From contig JAUNHS010000035.1 of assembly GCA_030523805.1 (NCBI GenBank), positions 7,159-15,315 on the forward strand: a stretch of 8,157 nucleotides of DNA. Direction: 5' to 3'. The translations under genes were made by a program, and so were the position numbers. Origin of the DNA: Acinetobacter sp. (lineage in GTDB: Bacteria > Pseudomonadota > Gammaproteobacteria > Pseudomonadales > Moraxellaceae). Positions 6,407-8,157 of this stretch are shown here, one piece after another; position 1 is the stretch's first letter, and every line of letters begins with the position of its first letter. A model generated the notes under the pieces. The model was not told where the DNA came from. It saw only the letters and a list, made by a program, of their open reading frames with translations, and searched no databases.

Positions 6407-7294
6407 ATGACAACGCAGCACACAGCAACCACTTGGCAACAGCGACTTTCTGCTTATTATTATTTATGCCGATTTGATAAACCGATTGGCACAGAGTTGG
6501 TATTATACCCAACCTTGTGGGCGTTGTTGCTTGCGAGTGATGGCTTGCCTGATATAAAAACAACGCTCATTATGACGTTAGGGGCAATTTTCATGCGTGC
6601 CGCAGGCTGTGCAATCAATGACTTTGCCGACCGTAAAGTAGATGGTCATGTCGCACGCACCAAGCAACGCCCATTGGCAGCAGGCATGATTCAAGCCAAA
6701 GAAGCCTTGTGGGTGTGTTTGGCATTTATTTTAGCCAGTGCCAGTTTGTTATTATTTTTACCAATGAATGTGTTTTATTGGTCATTCGGTGCAGTGGCAT
6801 TGGCAATCATTTATCCCTTTATGAAACGCTACACCCACTTACCACAAGTGTTTTTAGGAGCAGCATTTTCATGGTCTATTCCGATGGCATTTGCTGCCGT
6901 AGGCAAAACGCCCGATGTGCTGTGCTGGTGCTTGTATTTTGCCAATTTAGCGTGGACAGTCGCCTACGATACGCAATACGCCATGACCGACCGTGCCGAT
7001 GATGTCAAAATTGGCGTAAAATCCACAGCGATTTTATTTGGGCGGTACGATTTGGCGATGATTGCTGTATTGCAAGCGATATTTGTGGGATTATTAATAT
7101 TTGCATTGTATTTAAAAGCATGGCATTGGGCGTGGTTGGTGGCGTTGGCTGTATTGCTCATCATGGATTTTATCTATCAATACTTAAAAACAAAACAACG
7201 TGAGCCACAATGGACATTTTGGGCATTTCGCCATAACCGTTGGGTAGGATTGTTGGTATTGGTGGTGATGGGGTTGCAGTCGCTAGTATCGTAA
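6407..7294 (+). CDS. ubiA: 4-hydroxybenzoate polyprenyltransferase
   Basis: UbiA is an integral membrane prenyltransferase that joins a polyprenyl diphosphate tail to C3 of 4-hydroxybenzoate. The 295-residue product (E. coli: 290) has the two Asp-rich, magnesium-diphosphate-binding motifs: NDFADRKVD at 71-79 followed by RTKQRPLAAG, and YDTQYAMTDRADD at 187-199 followed by KIGVKSTAILFG. Between and after them lie several hydrophobic helices (about 52-70, 99-120, 122-137, 146-165, 171-187, 215-235, 239-257, 279-294). The N-terminal RFDKPIGTELVLYPTLWAL is also typical. An in-frame ATG at 6323 lies inside ubiC; 6407 is chosen because it comes just after the ubiC stop and gives the normal family length. 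Only a weak GAAG-like ribosome site precedes it. The prenyl chain length cannot be read from the sequence. Confidence 0.96.
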   Translation: MTTQHTATTWQQRLSAYYYLCRFDKPIGTELVLYPTLWALLLASDGLPDIKTTLIMTLGAIFMRAAGCAINDFADRKVDGHVARTKQRPLAAGMIQAKEALWVCLAFILASASLLLFLPMNVFYWSFGAVALAIIYPFMKRYTHLPQVFLGAAFSWSIPMAFAAVGKTPDVLCWCLYFANLAWTVAYDTQYAMTDRADDVKIGVKSTAILFGRYDLAMIAVLQAIFVGLLIFALYLKAWHWAWLVALAVLLIMDFIYQYLKTKQREPQWTFWAFRHNRWVGLLVLVVMGLQSLVS

Positions 7295-7334
7295 AAACGA
7301 CCGCAAAGTCTAATCTCACCACCTAATGATTTAT

Positions 7335-7353
7335 AGTTATTATCACAATAACT
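7335..7353. repeat. Weak AT-rich hairpin between convergent genes
   Basis: AGTTATT at 7335-7341 pairs exactly with AATAACT at 7347-7353 around a 5-nt loop. It overlaps the stop codon of the - strand gene and lies about 40 nt after the ubiA stop. The stem is short and almost all A-T, and no proper U-run follows on either strand, so it is at best a weak transcription end point. No better terminator is visible between ubiA and the convergent gene. Confidence 0.35.
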
Positions 7354-8157
7354 GCTGCAATTCATCTACCAACTGTTGCACCAATTGCCCTGCAGGCATA
7401 CTACTCAATCCACCACGATGAATGGCTGTACCTGCCCAAAAAGGTGCATATTGCTGTGAGCCGTGCTGTTCTGCATGAGCGTGTAATTGCTTCGCCAAAT
7501 CATAAGCATAAGGATAAGCCGCTACTTGTGGGCGATGTGCCGTATCCAAACCGTGCCATTGATTCACAATACCACGAGCATTTCGCCCAGAAATTAGCGA
7601 TGTTAATTGCGTGGCTTGTGCTTGTTGCAAGGCGTGTCTATACGCTGTGCTGGCATTTGAACTTGGACAAGGGATAAAACGTGTTCCCATTTGCACGGCA
7701 CTTGCACCCAAAGTCAAAAAGTGCTGTATATCCTGTGCTGTCGCAATGCCCCCAGCGGCAACAATCGGTAAATTAATATTGGCACGCAATAACTGTTGCA
7801 ATACATCTTGCGTTGTTAAACCACTTTCACTGTGTGCATGAAAACTCCCACGATGCCCACCAGCTTCCACACCTTGAGCAATAATCACATCTACGCCTGC
7901 CGCTTGAATACATTGAGCTTCATGCACATTGGTCGCTGTTGCCATACTGATAATTTTTGCTTGCTTTAAGCGTGCCAATTGTGATGTGGTCGGTATGCCA
8001 AAATGAAAACTCACAATTTTGACACCGCTAGCAATCACCACATCTAAAAAATCATCATGTTCTACAAAACTTGGGTAAATACACTGTAATTGCTGGGGTG
8101 GTGTGGCATTCAAGCGTTCAAAATGTGGGCGAATATAATCAATCCATGCCTGTTGCT
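7343..8157 (-). CDS. Nitronate monooxygenase-like flavoprotein (5' end beyond window)
   Basis: The frame is open from the right edge to a TGA at 7345-7343, giving 270 C-terminal residues. Full-length members have about 320-360, so perhaps 60-80 N-terminal residues, including the first FMN loop, are missing. Family members are FMN-binding TIM barrels that oxidise alkyl nitronates or propionate 3-nitronate. Seen here: QCIYPSF and VVIASGVKIVSFHFG barrel strands, AGVDVIIAQGVEAGGHRG at fragment residues 86-103 with the His at 101 in the catalytic position, the phosphate-binding PIVAAGGIAT (130-139) and ALGASAVQMGTRF-like strand (149-160), and the C-terminal PFWAGTAIHRGG region. A TTG at 8113 is not the start, as coding sequence continues upstream of it with matching composition. 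The true substrate is not readable. The gene converges with ubiA and shows no link to ubiquinone synthesis. Confidence 0.88.
   Translation of the reverse strand, partial: QQAWIDYIRPHFERLNATPPQQLQCIYPSFVEHDDFLDVVIASGVKIVSFHFGIPTTSQLARLKQAKIISMATATNVHEAQCIQAAGVDVIIAQGVEAGGHRGSFHAHSESGLTTQDVLQQLLRANINLPIVAAGGIATAQDIQHFLTLGASAVQMGTRFIPCPSSNASTAYRHALQQAQATQLTSLISGRNARGIVNQWHGLDTAHRPQVAAYPYAYDLAKQLHAHAEQHGSQQYAPFWAGTAIHRGGLSSMPAGQLVQQLVDELQQLL

Noticed and set aside
8109..8113. TTG at 8113 as the start of the nitronate monooxygenase-like gene
   Set aside because: The frame stays open to the window edge with coding-like sequence (QQAWIDYIRPHFER), and the family needs more N-terminal residues.
1..8157. 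CRISPR arrays, tRNA or rRNA genes, insertion sequences, phage or toxin-antitoxin genes
   Set aside because: No regularly spaced repeats, tRNA-like cloverleaf, terminal inverted repeats or transposase motifs were seen on reading both strands.

Overview
The window reads as an ordinary chromosomal segment of an AT-rich gammaproteobacterium. The family Moraxellaceae (Acinetobacter/Moraxella-like) is the best guess. This rests on gene content (EF-P plus EpmB, ubiC-ubiA, a FimX-like twitching-type regulator), strong TTG/CAA codon preference and Gln-rich proteins; it is inferred, not proven. There are no rRNA or tRNA genes, insertion sequences, CRISPR arrays or phage genes.

Layout. The 3' end of an unrecognised + strand gene (stop at 101) faces efp on the - strand, separated by an intergenic stretch with three inverted repeats; the last is a perfect 30-bp palindrome that should terminate transcription from both sides. 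efp (252-819 region, - strand) is divergent from epmB (917-1936, + strand): EF-P and the radical-SAM aminomutase that makes the beta-lysine used to modify it. Downstream of epmB on the same strand come a 564-aa protein with a PilZ-like domain (1968-3662), a 561-aa degenerate FimX-like protein (3664-5349) and a UPF0178/YaiI-family protein (5346-5813). The last three are tightly packed (1-nt gap, then 4-nt ATGA overlap), and all four may form one transcript. A TATAAT box then precedes ubiC (5869-6390) and ubiA (6407-7294), the first two steps committed to ubiquinone. A - strand nitronate monooxygenase-like gene (7343 to beyond the window end) converges on ubiA.

The most interesting part is the middle pair. 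The 564-aa protein carries a recognisable PilZ c-di-GMP signature (RKDER and DKSLNG), split by an unusually long insert, behind a ~320-residue helical region of unknown function. Its partner keeps a REC-like, PAS and EAL-like order, but it has no GGDEF domain, and its EAL domain has lost the catalytic and ligand-binding segments. It also has a long acidic and serine-rich linker with three copies of a [N/D]DFxL motif. The pair looks like a c-di-GMP-responsive protein with a non-enzymatic scaffold, plausibly acting on type IV pili, but that function is inferred from distant similarity to the FimX family.
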